A stretch of DNA of 64,000 nucleotides from Burkholderia sp. D-99 (GCF_011605345.1 NZ_JAAOXM010000007.1:1-64000), one strand, 5' to 3'. Positions 52,966 to 62,653 are shown, counted from the first letter of the stretch. Notes: generated from the letters alone by a model not told the origin. A program made the numbers and translations.

Positions 52966-53498
52966 AACGAGACCTGAACGACAAGACCCCGCCCCCCGAC
53001 GCAACGCCGCAACGGCACCGGCCGTTCGACGAGGAAGAGCCGCACGCCGACGCGGATGTGCACGCGCACGAGCCGCTCGGCCCCGACGATCGGCTGGCGC
53101 CGCTGCCGCCGAACCCGTACAAGCGCCACCGCGGCATCACGCGCGCCTGGTACGCCCTCAAGCATTCGCTGAACGGCTTTCGCGTCGCGATCCGCGAGGA
53201 GAGCGCGTTTCGCCAGGAACTCACGCTCGCCGCGCTGATGCTCCCGATCGGCGCGTTCGCACCGGTGCCGGCCGCGTCGCGCGCACTGCTGATCGCGTCG
53301 GTGCTGCTCGTGCTGATCGTCGAGCTGCTGAATTCGAGCGTCGAGGCCGCGATCGACCGCATCTCGCTCGAACGCCACGAACTCTCCAAGCGCGCGAAGG
53401 ACCTCGGCAGCGCAGCCGTGACGGTCGCGCTGTTCGCATGCGTGACGACATGGGGCTTCGTGCTCGGACCGGTCGTCGCACGCTGGCTCGGCTTCTAG
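52962..53498 (+). CDS. dgkA: Diacylglycerol kinase (DgkA family), TTG start
   Basis: A 178-residue enzyme that phosphorylates diacylglycerol to phosphatidate. The family core (residues ~70-170) has AWYALKHSLNGFRVAIREESAFRQEL, the motif ELLNSSVEAAIDRIS with the catalytic Glu, and KRAKDLGSAAV. Three membrane helices follow the usual pattern. The first ~60 residues are an acidic His/Asp-rich extension absent in E. coli DgkA (122 aa). No ATG precedes the core; the TTG at 52962 overlaps the glycosyltransferase stop and implies coupled translation. Confidence 0.88.
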   Translation: MKRDLNDKTPPPDATPQRHRPFDEEEPHADADVHAHEPLGPDDRLAPLPPNPYKRHRGITRAWYALKHSLNGFRVAIREESAFRQELTLAALMLPIGAFAPVPAASRALLIASVLLVLIVELLNSSVEAAIDRISLERHELSKRAKDLGSAAVTVALFACVTTWGFVLGPVVARWLGF

Positions 53499-53604
53499 AA
53501 GGCTGCCCGGCGCACACCCGCAGCACCGCCCGCGTGCGGCGCTGCACCATGCGCCGCGCGGGGCCGCGTACACGAAATGCGCCCGATGTGGCGAAACCCC
53601 GGTT

Positions 53605-53610
53605 TATAAT
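53605..53610 (+). promoter_or_regulatory. Consensus -10 box upstream of the TetR gene
   Basis: TATAAT at 53605-53610 lies 95 bp upstream of the tetR-family ATG. No good -35 box is present at 16-18 bp, so strength is uncertain. Confidence 0.4.
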
Positions 53611-53704
53611 CGTCCGCTAGACATAGAACAGCAACCCGCGCCGGACGAATCACGCAGCATCGATTGCAGCGCCCGCCAGTCCGGCACACACAGGGCCGGA
53701 CGAC

Positions 53705-54463
53705 ATGGAAGCGAAACCTCCCCGCCGCACCCGCGAACGGATTCTCGAGTTGTCGTTGAAACTCTTCAACGAGATCGGCGAGCCGAACGTCACGACCACG
53801 ACGATCGCCGAGGAAATGGAAATCAGTCCAGGCAACCTGTACTACCATTTCCGCAACAAGGACGACATCATCAACAGCATCTTCGCGCAGTTCGAACAAC
53901 AGATCGAACGGCGGCTGCGCTTCCCCGAAGATCATCGTCCGACGATCGACGAAACCTGGTCGTACCTGCAGTACATGGCCGATTTCATGTGGACCTACCG
54001 GTTCCTGTATCGCGACCTCAACGACCTGCTCGCGCGCAATCGCACGCTCGAGACGCACTTCAAGCAGATCATCAGCCACAAGGTGCGCTTCGCGCGCGAC
54101 ATGTGCGAGCTGCTCGTGTCCGACGCGGAAATGGTCGCGACGCCCGCCGAGATCGAAGTCATCGCGACCAACATGGCCGTGATCTCGACGTACTGGCTGT
54201 CGTATCAGTACGTGATGCATCCGCGCAAATACAACGACCAGGACGCGATCCGCGAGGAACTGCACCAGGTCAGCATGCACGTGATCTCCGTGATGGCACC
54301 GTACCTGCGTGGCCGTTCGCGCCAGCTGTTCGACGATCTGGTCTCGGGCAAGCTGCCGAAGCGCCAGTTCACCGACTACCTGCCGCCGCGCGACGGCTCG
54401 CCGCGCCCGGCCGACAGCCCCGTCATCACCGGGCAGGCCCCCGCCAAGGATTCCAAGCAATGA
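53705..54463 (+). CDS. TetR/AcrR family transcriptional regulator
   Basis: A 252-residue regulator. The DNA-binding helix-turn-helix is at residues ~10-55 (RERILELSLKLFNEIGEPNVTTTTIAEEMEISPGNLYYHFRNKDDI in part: TTIAEEMEISPGNLYYHFRN). The C-terminal ligand domain is helical and long, with a Pro-rich tail. Ligand and target genes are unknown. It overlaps the next gene by ATGA (54460-54463), so the two are translated together. Confidence 0.9.
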   Translation: MEAKPPRRTRERILELSLKLFNEIGEPNVTTTTIAEEMEISPGNLYYHFRNKDDIINSIFAQFEQQIERRLRFPEDHRPTIDETWSYLQYMADFMWTYRFLYRDLNDLLARNRTLETHFKQIISHKVRFARDMCELLVSDAEMVATPAEIEVIATNMAVISTYWLSYQYVMHPRKYNDQDAIREELHQVSMHVISVMAPYLRGRSRQLFDDLVSGKLPKRQFTDYLPPRDGSPRPADSPVITGQAPAKDSKQ

Positions 54464-55041
54464 AGGCTGTCTGTGTTTACTGCGGCTCGTCGTCCGGCGT
54501 GCGGCCCGTCTATGCCGACGCCGCACGCGCATTCGGCCGCGCGCTCGTCGATGCGGGCCTCACGCTCGTCTACGGCGGCGGCCGTGTCGGGTTGATGGGC
54601 GTGATCGCCGACGAAGTGATGGCCGTCGGCGGCCGCGCGGTCGGCGTGATCCCCGAACTGCTCGTCGACAAGGAAGTCGGCCATACGGGGCTGTCGGAAC
54701 TGCACGTCGTGCCCGACATGCACCACCGCAAGAAGATGATGGCCGACCTCTCGGACGCGTTCGTCGCGATGCCCGGCGGCGCCGGCACGCTCGAGGAACT
54801 CTTCGAGGTCTACACGTGGGCGCAGCTCGGCTATCACCGCAAGCCGGTCGCGCTCTACAACATCGATTCGTTCTACGATCCGCTGATCGCGCTGCTGCGC
54901 CATACCGTCGACGAGGGCTTCATGCGTCCGGCCTATTTCGACGCACTGTGCGTCGAATCGGAACCCGTCGAACTGATCGAGCGACTGCGTCGCTACCAGC
55001 CGCCCGTCCATGACAAGTGGGCGCCCGACGCAGCCAAGTAA
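54460..55041 (+). CDS. TIGR00730 (LOG) family nucleoside monophosphate phosphoribohydrolase
   Basis: A 193-residue Rossmann-like enzyme of the LONELY GUY family. The signature PGGxGTxxE is complete in MPGGAGTLEELFE, with the catalytic Arg upstream in HHRKKMM. Members cleave the N-glycosidic bond of AMP or cytokinin ribotides. The length is typical. Its start overlaps the TetR stop by 4 bp; the SDR gene follows after 22 bp. Confidence 0.93.
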   Translation: MKAVCVYCGSSSGVRPVYADAARAFGRALVDAGLTLVYGGGRVGLMGVIADEVMAVGGRAVGVIPELLVDKEVGHTGLSELHVVPDMHHRKKMMADLSDAFVAMPGGAGTLEELFEVYTWAQLGYHRKPVALYNIDSFYDPLIALLRHTVDEGFMRPAYFDALCVESEPVELIERLRRYQPPVHDKWAPDAAK

Positions 55042-55063
55042 CCGTCACCGGAATCCGCACGCA

Positions 55064-55825
55064 ATGACCGCACCGTCCGACCGCAAGGCCGTCCTCATCA
55101 CCGGCGCGAGCCGTGGCATCGGCCGCGCAACCGCCGTGCTCGCGGCCAAGCGCGGCTGGGACGTCGGCATCAACTACGCGCGCGACGCGGCGGCGGCCGA
55201 ACTCACCGCGCAGGCCGTCCGCGACGCGGGCGGCCGTGCGTGCGTCGTCGCGGGCGACGTCGCGAACGAAGCCGACGTCGTCGCGATGTTCGACACCGTC
55301 ACGGCCGCATTCGGCCGCGTCGATGCGCTCGTCAACAACGCGGGCATCGTCGCGCCGTCGATGCCGCTCGCCGACATGCCGACCGACCGGCTGCGGCGGA
55401 TGTTCGACACCAACGTGCTCGGCGCGTACCTGTGCGCGCGCGAAGCCGCGCGCCGGCTGTCCACCGACCGTGGCGGCCGCGGCGGCGCGATCGTCAACGT
55501 ATCGTCGATCGCCTCCCGGCTCGGCGCGCCGAACGAATACGTCGACTACGCGGGCTCGAAAGGCGCGGTCGACTCGCTGACGATCGGTCTTGCGAAGGAA
55601 CTCGGCCCGCACGGCGTGCGCGTCAACGCGGTACGCCCCGGCCTGATCGAGACCGAAATTCACGCGAGCGGCGGCCAGCCGGGCCGTGCGGCCCGCCTCG
55701 GCGCAACGACGCCGCTTGGCCGTGCGGGCGAAGCGCAGGAGATCGCCGAAGCGATCGTCTGGCTGCTTGGCGACGCGGCTTCTTACACGACGGGCGCCCT
55801 GCTCGACGTCGGCGGCGGCCGGTAA
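55064..55825 (+). CDS. Short-chain dehydrogenase/reductase
   Basis: A 253-residue classical SDR oxidoreductase. The cofactor motif is ITGASRGIG (residues ~12-20), the structural NNAG is in VNNAGIVAP, and the catalytic Ser and Tyr-x3-Lys are in NVSSIASRLG and YVDYAGSKGA. An Arg after the first strand region favours NADPH. The substrate is unknown; it resembles glucose dehydrogenase/FabG-like enzymes. It is probably cotranscribed with the TetR and LOG genes. Confidence 0.9.
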   Translation: MTAPSDRKAVLITGASRGIGRATAVLAAKRGWDVGINYARDAAAAELTAQAVRDAGGRACVVAGDVANEADVVAMFDTVTAAFGRVDALVNNAGIVAPSMPLADMPTDRLRRMFDTNVLGAYLCAREAARRLSTDRGGRGGAIVNVSSIASRLGAPNEYVDYAGSKGAVDSLTIGLAKELGPHGVRVNAVRPGLIETEIHASGGQPGRAARLGATTPLGRAGEAQEIAEAIVWLLGDAASYTTGALLDVGGGR

Positions 55826-56054
55826 TTCCGCACAGCGGCGCATCAAAAGCCGCCGCCCGAAACAATCCGTCGTTACGGCACCACAAATCTCCACAATTCC
55901 GTGACACGATCGGTAAACCTCCGTAACAATTCCGTGGTCTACTAGCGGACATTCAGACAGGTCTCATAAACGCCCGTCCGCTACCCCTTGATGTGACCCC
56001 AATCGGTCCTGCCCATGCCGCCGGACCGGCTCGACTCGACCCGAGATTCCTTTC

Positions 56055-57947
56055 ATGCCTGGAACCGCAGCGCCCAGCCGGCGACGCACGTCTGTGCCCG
56101 CTCCGGCCCAGCACACCCGCTCGACCGCCGACGCCGACCTCACGGCAACGCTCGACGCCGCCGGCACGCCCGTCGCCGCCTCGAGCGCCGCAACCAGCAC
56201 CACGCACGAGCGCTCGCTCCTGCTCGGCTGGCGCGCATGGCTGTTCGTCGCTGCGCTGATCTGCGCGTATGCGCTGCCGGGCGTGCTCGGTCACGATCCG
56301 TGGAAGCAGGACGAAACTTACACGTTCGGCATCATCCAGCACATGCTCGAGACGGGCGACTTCGTCGTACCGACCAATGCCGGCCTGCCGTTCATGGAAA
56401 AGCCGCCGCTTTACGCGTGGGTCGCGACCAGCCTCGCATGGCTGCTGCAGCGCGTGATGCCGCTGCACGACGCGGCGCGACTCGCGAGCGCGCTTTTTGC
56501 CACGCTCGCGTTCGGCTTCATCGCGCGCGCGGCGCGCGTCGCCAGCCGCGCGGACTCCTGGTTCGACCTGCGCGTGATCGGCCCCGTCGTGTTGAGCGCG
56601 GGCACGCTCGTCGTCATCAAGCACGTGCACGACATGATGACCGACGTCGCGCTGTTCGCCGGCACGGCAATCGGCTTTAGCGGGCTGCTCGAACTCGTGA
56701 TGCAGCACGTCGCGCGCGCGCAGCAGATGCGCCACGGGCTGCCGGTCCGGCCGTCGGGCCGCTGGGCCGCGCCGATCTTCGGCGCGGGCGTCGGCATTGC
56801 ACTGATGACGAAGGGGCTGTTCGTGCCGCTCGTGTTCGCGGCCACGCTCGTCGGCACGCTGGTGCTCTATCCGGCCTGCCGCACCCGCTCGTTCGCACGC
56901 TCGCTCGGCGTCGCCGCGCTCGTGTTCGCGCCATTCGCGCTCATCTGGCCGATCGCGCTGTTCCTGCGCTCCGAGACGCTGTTCATGACGTGGTTCTGGG
57001 ATAACAACGTCGGCCGCTTCTTCGGCTTCTCCGTCCCCGAACTGGGCGCGGAAAACGACAAGCCGTTCTTCATCCTTCGCGCGTTCCTGCTCGTCGGCTT
57101 CCCGGTCGCGCCGCTCGCGATCGTCGCGCTCGCGCGCGGTGTGTGGCGCGACTGGCGCGCGCCGCGCGTGGCGCTGCCCGTTATGTTTGCCGGCGTCGGT
57201 CTCGTCGTGCTGCAAGTGTCGGCAACGTCGCGCCAGCTCTACATCCTGCCGTTCTTCGCACCGCTCGCGCTGGTCGCCGCGCAGGCCATCGAACGCCTGC
57301 CGCGCCGGCTGCATCTCGCGTGGGATTACCTGAGCCGCATCCTGTTCGGCACGGCCGCCGCGCTCGCATGGGCAATCTGGGCGGTGATGGCCAATCCGGC
57401 CGCGTCGCGCACGGATCTCGCACTGCTCGGCCGCTGGCTGCCGCTCGACTGGACGATGCCGATCGAACCCGCGCTCGTGATCGGCGCGCTCGCGCTGACG
57501 GTCGGCTGGCTGACGCTGCTGCCGAAGCTGCGCGCGACGGGCCTCTGGCGCGGTGCGCTGTCGTGGGGCGCCGGCGCACTCGTCGCATGGGGGCTCATTT
57601 ACACGCTGCTTCTGCCGTGGCTCGACGTCGCGAAGAGCTACCGCTCGGTGTTCGACGACCTGAACGCGCACCTCGCGCTCGAATGGAACGACGGCGACTG
57701 CATGGCGAGCCTGCACGGGCTCGGCGAATCGGAAGCGCCGATGCTGTACTACTTCTCCGGCATCCAGCACACGCCGATCGACGACGCGAAGACGACGCGC
57801 TGCACCTGGATGATCGTCCAGGGTGTGCGGGCCGTCGATCCGGCGCCCGGCAGCGAATGGAAACTGTTCTGGACGGGCGCACGCCCGGGCGACAACGACG
57901 AACTGCTGCGCGTCTACGTGCGCACGCCTGAGCAGCACCTGCAGTAA
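56055..57947 (+). CDS. ArnT-like polyprenol-phosphate glycosyltransferase (GT83/GT39 family)
   Basis: A 630-residue inner-membrane glycosyltransferase of the GT-C fold with 11-13 membrane helices and a periplasmic C-terminal part. The catalytic loop with acidic residues is HDPWKQDETYTFG near residue 80, and the block MEKPPLYAWVATSLAWLLQ follows, as in ArnT/PMT-type enzymes. It would transfer a sugar from an undecaprenyl- or polyprenyl-phosphate donor to a lipid or protein outside the cytoplasm. The 46-residue N-terminus is low complexity. It stands alone, ~230 bp behind the SDR gene. Confidence 0.85.
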   Translation: MPGTAAPSRRRTSVPAPAQHTRSTADADLTATLDAAGTPVAASSAATSTTHERSLLLGWRAWLFVAALICAYALPGVLGHDPWKQDETYTFGIIQHMLETGDFVVPTNAGLPFMEKPPLYAWVATSLAWLLQRVMPLHDAARLASALFATLAFGFIARAARVASRADSWFDLRVIGPVVLSAGTLVVIKHVHDMMTDVALFAGTAIGFSGLLELVMQHVARAQQMRHGLPVRPSGRWAAPIFGAGVGIALMTKGLFVPLVFAATLVGTLVLYPACRTRSFARSLGVAALVFAPFALIWPIALFLRSETLFMTWFWDNNVGRFFGFSVPELGAENDKPFFILRAFLLVGFPVAPLAIVALARGVWRDWRAPRVALPVMFAGVGLVVLQVSATSRQLYILPFFAPLALVAAQAIERLPRRLHLAWDYLSRILFGTAAALAWAIWAVMANPAASRTDLALLGRWLPLDWTMPIEPALVIGALALTVGWLTLLPKLRATGLWRGALSWGAGALVAWGLIYTLLLPWLDVAKSYRSVFDDLNAHLALEWNDGDCMASLHGLGESEAPMLYYFSGIQHTPIDDAKTTRCTWMIVQGVRAVDPAPGSEWKLFWTGARPGDNDELLRVYVRTPEQHLQ

Positions 57948-58132
57948 TGCACGGCGCCACGGCGCGCCGTCGGACCTGCCTTCATGCCGGGCGTGGAGCG
58001 GTGAGCACCACCGCCTGATCCGCGAACAGCCGCCGGGAAATGCGCGCCGCCAACCGGCGCTCCCGGCCGACACGGTGCCCGTGTGACGCCGCGGGCCTGC
58101 CCCCTCCCCTTATCGCTCGACTGCCCGGATCG

Positions 58133-58750
58133 TCAGAACGAGGAACCGGGCTCGCGAAGAAACGCCGTCTCCTCGTCGCTCGACGCACGACCGAGAATCC
58201 CGTTCCGGTGCGGGAAGCGGCCGAAGCGCTCGACGACGGCCGCGTGCAGCAACGCGAAGCGGTGATAGCTCTCGCACCCTGCCTCGTCGCGGATGCCCGC
58301 GCACAGGCGCACGGCTTCGCGCTGGCTCTCGACCGATTCGTCGTGCTCGAACGGCAGATACGCGAACGCGCGGTGATGACCGCTCGGCAACTGCACGTCC
58401 CAGCCGGCCGCGACGACACGGCGCGCGAGCACGAGCGCCTTCGGATCGGCGGCAAACGCGCGCGGCGTGCCGCGATGGATGTTGCGCGAGAACTGGTCCA
58501 GCACGACGATCAACGCGAGCGCCCCCGACGGCGAGTCGGCCCAGTGATCGCAAGCGCCGTCGCAGGCGGCGTCGAGCAGCGCGCCGTAGCGCGCGCGCAG
58601 CACGTCGTCGAACGCCGCGCCGCCGTTGAACCACACCTTGCGTTCCTGCCCGAATTCGGCCGAGCCCGGCTCGCCGAACCAGAAATCCAGAATCTCCCGC
58701 GCTTGTGGATCCAGCGCCGTTGCGTCGGCGCGGCCGGTGTCGATCGTCAT
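58133..58750 (-). CDS. DUF924 family protein
   Basis: A 205-residue helical protein of the DUF924 family (tetratricopeptide-like fold). Family blocks are EILDFWFGEPGSAEFG, LIVVLDQFSRNIHRGTPRAFA, and FAYLPFEHDESVESQREAV. Function is unknown. Its ATG overlaps the alaX stop (58747-58750), so it is translated with it. It is the last gene before a 185-bp gap holding nothing recognisable except short GC-rich inverted repeats. Confidence 0.9.
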   Translation of the reverse strand: MTIDTGRADATALDPQAREILDFWFGEPGSAEFGQERKVWFNGGAAFDDVLRARYGALLDAACDGACDHWADSPSGALALIVVLDQFSRNIHRGTPRAFAADPKALVLARRVVAAGWDVQLPSGHHRAFAYLPFEHDESVESQREAVRLCAGIRDEAGCESYHRFALLHAAVVERFGRFPHRNGILGRASSDEETAFLREPGSSF

Positions 58751-59478
58751 GCAAACTCCAGTACGAGGCGCCGGGTGCGCGCGCTCTTCTTTTCCAGTTT
58801 CGCGACCCGCAGCTCGCCGATTTCGGACGTGTTGCGCACATGCGTGCCGCCGCACGGCTGCAGGTCGACATGCTCGATGCGCAGCAGCCGCACCCGGCCG
58901 AGGCCCATCGGCGGCTTCACGCTCATCGTGCGCACGAGTTCGGGCCGCTCGGCCATCTCGTTGTCGGTGATCCATTCGGTCGTAACCGGGTGTGCGCCGA
59001 CAACAAGGCCTGCGAGACGCCGCTCGACGTCGTCGCGGTCGATCGAATCTGACGTCGCGAAATCGAGGCGCACGTAGTCGGCCGTCACGCTGCAGCCGTC
59101 GACCGCGTACGGCAGCACCGCGCACATCAGGTGCGCGGCGGTATGCAGGCGCATGTGGCGGTAGCGGCGCAGCCAGTCGATCTCCGCGGCGACGCGCGTG
59201 CCGGGCACGAGCGCCGCGACACGCGCCTCCTGCCCCGGTGCGGGCACGTGCACGGCATCGTCGGGGGTCGCGCCGTCGAACTTTGCCTTGCGCGTATCGG
59301 CAATCGCGATCGTGCTGCCATCGGGCAGCGTCAGCGTGCCGGTGTCGCCGGCCTGGCCGCCGCCGAGCGGATAGAACACGGTGCGGTCGAGCCGGATGCC
59401 GTCGTCGCCGACGGCCAGGACGACCGCGTCGCATTGCGTGAGGTACGCGTCTTCGCGAAACAGCGCTTGTGTCGTCAT
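58747..59478 (-). CDS. Alanyl-tRNA editing protein AlaX
   Basis: A 243-residue free-standing editing domain homologous to the editing and C-Ala parts of AlaRS. Zinc ligands are visible as H112 and H116 in RLHTAAHLM and C209 and H213 in PCGGTHVRN. It deacylates mischarged Ser-tRNA(Ala) or Gly-tRNA(Ala). The length with a C-terminal extension fits the AlaX-M class. It lies 105 bp behind the globin gene. Confidence 0.92.
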   Translation of the reverse strand: MTTQALFREDAYLTQCDAVVLAVGDDGIRLDRTVFYPLGGGQAGDTGTLTLPDGSTIAIADTRKAKFDGATPDDAVHVPAPGQEARVAALVPGTRVAAEIDWLRRYRHMRLHTAAHLMCAVLPYAVDGCSVTADYVRLDFATSDSIDRDDVERRLAGLVVGAHPVTTEWITDNEMAERPELVRTMSVKPPMGLGRVRLLRIEHVDLQPCGGTHVRNTSEIGELRVAKLEKKSARTRRLVLEFA

Positions 59479-59583
59479 CGGGCGAGCCTCGTATCGATTG
59501 GGGAAAGCGGCCAGTGTCGCGCCGCGCGGCGCACGCGCCCAGACGCAGATCGTCCCGCGCGCAGGCAGCGGCGTACCGGTCGA

Positions 59584-59994
59584 TCAACCGGGCCGGTTGC
59601 GCATCCAGTCGGCCGTTTCGTAGAACGAATGCATGAGCCGCTCGCGCAGCGGTTCGGGCAGCCCGACATCCTCCATCGCCCACGCCATGCAGCGCAGCCA
59701 CTGGTCGCGTTCGACCGACGCGATCGGGAACGGCAGGTGCCGCGCGCGCAGCCGCGGATGGCCGAACCGGCTGATGTAGTGGTCGGGGCCGCCGAGCCAG
59801 CCGCACAGGAACCAGAACAGCTTGTCGCGCGAACCGTCGAGCGACGGCGGGTGCACCGCGCGAATCTGCGCGAACTCGGGCTCCAGGTCCATCAGGTCGT
59901 AAAAGCGGTCCACCATTTCGCGTACGCGGGCTTCACCGCCCACGAGCTCGAACGCCGTCGGCTGCGACGGCGCATCATCATTCACATCGGTCAT
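59584..59994 (-). CDS. Group II truncated hemoglobin
   Basis: A 136-residue single-domain globin of group II. The proximal heme His (F8) is H86 in RARHLPFPIA, the B10 Tyr is Y32 in DRFYDLMD and the G8 Trp is in DQWLRCMAWAM. Such proteins bind oxygen or nitric oxide and help with oxidative or nitrosative stress. The ATG at 59994 is where the globin begins. It is 43 bp behind the large permease gene. Confidence 0.92.
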   Translation of the reverse strand: MTDVNDDAPSQPTAFELVGGEARVREMVDRFYDLMDLEPEFAQIRAVHPPSLDGSRDKLFWFLCGWLGGPDHYISRFGHPRLRARHLPFPIASVERDQWLRCMAWAMEDVGLPEPLRERLMHSFYETADWMRNRPG

Positions 59995-60037
59995 ACGGAT
60001 AGTCGGAAAACGGGATCTTCGGGGCCGCCGGCGACGC

Positions 60038-62653
60038 TCATGCGTCGCGCAGCGACTGCAGCGCGGGGCGCCGCAACACATTATGCAGGCTCAGCCAGCC
60101 GGCCGCACCGGCGCACGCGACGCCAGCCGCGATGCCGGCCGGCACGAGCCACGGATCGACGGCGAGCTGAAAGTCGAACACGCGCGACGCGAGCACCCAG
60201 CCGACTGCGATCGCGCCCGCTGACGCCAGCGCGCCGGCCAGTGCGCCGACCACGACGAATTCCGCGCGCTGCACCGCATTGACCTGCGCACGCGACGCGC
60301 CGAGCGCGCGCAGCAGCGCAGCCTCGCGCACACGCTCGTCGCGCGTGCCGGCCAGCGCCGTGTACAGCACGAGCACACCGGCCGCGAGCGTGAACGCGAA
60401 CAGGAACTGCACCGCACCGACCACCTGCAGCATCATCCGCTGCAACTGCGCGAGGATCGGCGCGACGTCGATCGCGGTCAGGTTCGGGTAGCGCGCGATC
60501 AACGGATCGAGCAGCGCGGCGTCCGATGCCGGCAAATGGAAGCTCGTCAGGTACACGGCCGGGAAATCCTTCAACACCGGCGGCGGCATCAACACGAAGA
60601 AATTGACGCGGAACGAGCCCCAGTCGAGCTTGCGCACGCTCGTGATCGGCGCGTCGACCGTCAGCCCCGTCACGTCGAAGCGCAGCACGTCGCCCGGCTT
60701 CACGTTCAGCGTCTTCGCGAGGCCGGCCTCGATCGAGATCTGGGGCGTGGCCGCGGTGCCGAACCAGTCGCCTTCGACGATCCGGTTGTCGGACGGCAGC
60801 TCGGTCGTATAAGACAGGTTGAACTCGCGGTCGACAAGCCGGCGCGCCTCGTCGGACGGGTACGCGTCAGGGTTCACCGGCTTGCCGTTGATCGCGACGA
60901 GGCGGCCGCGCACCATCGGCGCGGGTACTGCGTCGCGCACGCCGTGCGCGGTCAGGTAGGCCGCGACGTCGGCGCGCTGGTCGGGCTGGATGTCGATCAG
61001 GAACTGGTTCGGCGCATCGGGCGGCGTCGACTGCCGCCAGCCCGCGACGAGGTCGTTGCGCGTGATCGCGATCAACAGCAGGCACATCAGGCCGAGCGCG
61101 AGCGCGGTGATCTGCAGCGCGCTGGCCGTGCCGCGCCGGTGCAGCGACGCGAGCGCGTAACGCCAGCCGACGCCCGCGGCCACGCGCGCATTGCGCACCG
61201 CGCGTGCGGCGGCGAACAGCACGAGCCGTGCGATCAGCGCGAAACCGACCAGCGCGCCGGCGAAACCGCCCGCGACGATCAGCCCGAGCTTCAGGTTGCC
61301 GGCGGCCACGATCAGCAGCCCCGCGAACAGCACGACGCCGATCGCATACGCAGCCCACGCGGTGCGCGACGCATCGCCCCACTCGCGCCGCAGCACGCGC
61401 ACCGGCGGCACGCGCGTGAGCGGCACGAGCGGCGGCAGCGCGAAGCCGAGCAGCAGCACGAGCGCGGCGCCCACGCCGATCAGCGCCGGCCACAGCGTGG
61501 GTGGCGGCAGCACCACGTCGATCAGGCCGCCGAGCGCGGCCAGCAACGCCCAGTGGCCGCCGTAGCCGAGCACCGCGCCTGCGGCGCCGGATACGATCCC
61601 GATGCCGGCGAATTCGAGCGCGAACAACGCGCCGAGCGTGCGGCGGCTCACGCCGAGACAGCGCATCGTCGCGCAGCCATCAAGGTGGCGCCGCATGTAG
61701 CGCTGCGCGGCCATCGCGATCGCGACCGCCGCAAGCAGCGCGGTGAGCAGTGCGACGAGTGTCAGGAAGTGGCGTGCGCGATCCAGCGTCTGCCGCACCT
61801 GCGGCTGGCCTTCCTGCAACGATTCGAGACCGGCGCCGCGCAGTTTCCCGCCGTCGACGCGTGCGTGCGCATACGCTTCGAAGCGCGTGACGGCCGGCTG
61901 ATCGCCGGCGACCAACAGCCGGTACGTGACACGGCTGCCGTAGCCCGTGAGCCCCGTCGCGGCGAGTTCATCCGCGCGCATCATCAGCCGCGGCGAAAAA
62001 TTGACGAACGAAAACCCGCGATCGAGTTCACGGGAGATCGATGCGGCAACCTTGAACGTGCGCAGCCCGACGCGCACCGTATCGCCCGCCTTCAGGTGCA
62101 GCGCATCGAGCAGCGCCGGATCGGCCCACACGGTGCCGGGCGCGGGAATCCCCGCAGCCTTCTGCACGGCGGTGGCGCCGGCCGGCACGATGTCCACCGC
62201 GCCGCGCAGCGGATACCCGGACGACACGGCCTTCACGGCCGCGAGGCGCGAGGGCGCCGCGTCGGTCGCCGGCCCGCCCGTGGCGGACGCGATCATGCTC
62301 GGGAAGATCGCGGTCGTCGCGGTACGCAGGCCGAGCGCGCGGGCCTGCCGGTCGAACGACGGATCGACGGGGCGATCGGCCCGCACGACGAAATCGGCGC
62401 CGAGCATCTGGCGCGCGTCGCGCTCGAGCCCCTGGCGCAGCCGATCAGCGAGGAAGCCGACGCTCGTCAGCGCCGCGACCGCGAGCACCAATGCGAGGAC
62501 GAGCAGCGTCAACTCGCCCGCGCGCCAGTCGCGCGCGGTCATGCGTGCGGCCTGGCGGATCAGGTCGCCCAGGCCGAAGCGGCCGGCATGCGCGGGTACC
62601 TCATGGCCGGGTTGCCCGGCCGGCGGCTGCGCCGCGTGTTGCCGCCCCTTCAA
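60038..62653 (-). CDS. FtsX-like ABC transporter permease (YbbP type), TTG start
   Basis: An 871-residue permease from a TTG at 62653; an ATG at 62542 would remove 37 residues. The TTG overlaps the DUF4126 stop (TTGA) and keeps the conserved start DLIRQAARMTARDWRAGELTLL before the first helix. The architecture has one N-terminal membrane helix, a MacB-like periplasmic domain, three helices around residue 300, a duplicated half, and a C-terminal three-helix FtsX domain (ALLRALGASRAQVNAVQRAEF). No ATPase gene (YbbA-type) is next to it. It may export a hydrophobic compound or act in lipoprotein release. Confidence 0.85.
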   Translation of the reverse strand: MKGRQHAAQPPAGQPGHEVPAHAGRFGLGDLIRQAARMTARDWRAGELTLLVLALVLAVAALTSVGFLADRLRQGLERDARQMLGADFVVRADRPVDPSFDRQARALGLRTATTAIFPSMIASATGGPATDAAPSRLAAVKAVSSGYPLRGAVDIVPAGATAVQKAAGIPAPGTVWADPALLDALHLKAGDTVRVGLRTFKVAASISRELDRGFSFVNFSPRLMMRADELAATGLTGYGSRVTYRLLVAGDQPAVTRFEAYAHARVDGGKLRGAGLESLQEGQPQVRQTLDRARHFLTLVALLTALLAAVAIAMAAQRYMRRHLDGCATMRCLGVSRRTLGALFALEFAGIGIVSGAAGAVLGYGGHWALLAALGGLIDVVLPPPTLWPALIGVGAALVLLLGFALPPLVPLTRVPPVRVLRREWGDASRTAWAAYAIGVVLFAGLLIVAAGNLKLGLIVAGGFAGALVGFALIARLVLFAAARAVRNARVAAGVGWRYALASLHRRGTASALQITALALGLMCLLLIAITRNDLVAGWRQSTPPDAPNQFLIDIQPDQRADVAAYLTAHGVRDAVPAPMVRGRLVAINGKPVNPDAYPSDEARRLVDREFNLSYTTELPSDNRIVEGDWFGTAATPQISIEAGLAKTLNVKPGDVLRFDVTGLTVDAPITSVRKLDWGSFRVNFFVLMPPPVLKDFPAVYLTSFHLPASDAALLDPLIARYPNLTAIDVAPILAQLQRMMLQVVGAVQFLFAFTLAAGVLVLYTALAGTRDERVREAALLRALGASRAQVNAVQRAEFVVVGALAGALASAGAIAVGWVLASRVFDFQLAVDPWLVPAGIAAGVACAGAAGWLSLHNVLRRPALQSLRDA

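Noticed and set aside
57948..58132. Possible small gene or terminator between the ArnT-like and DUF924 genes
   Set aside because: Only short GC-rich inverted repeats without T runs and no ORF with a ribosome binding site.
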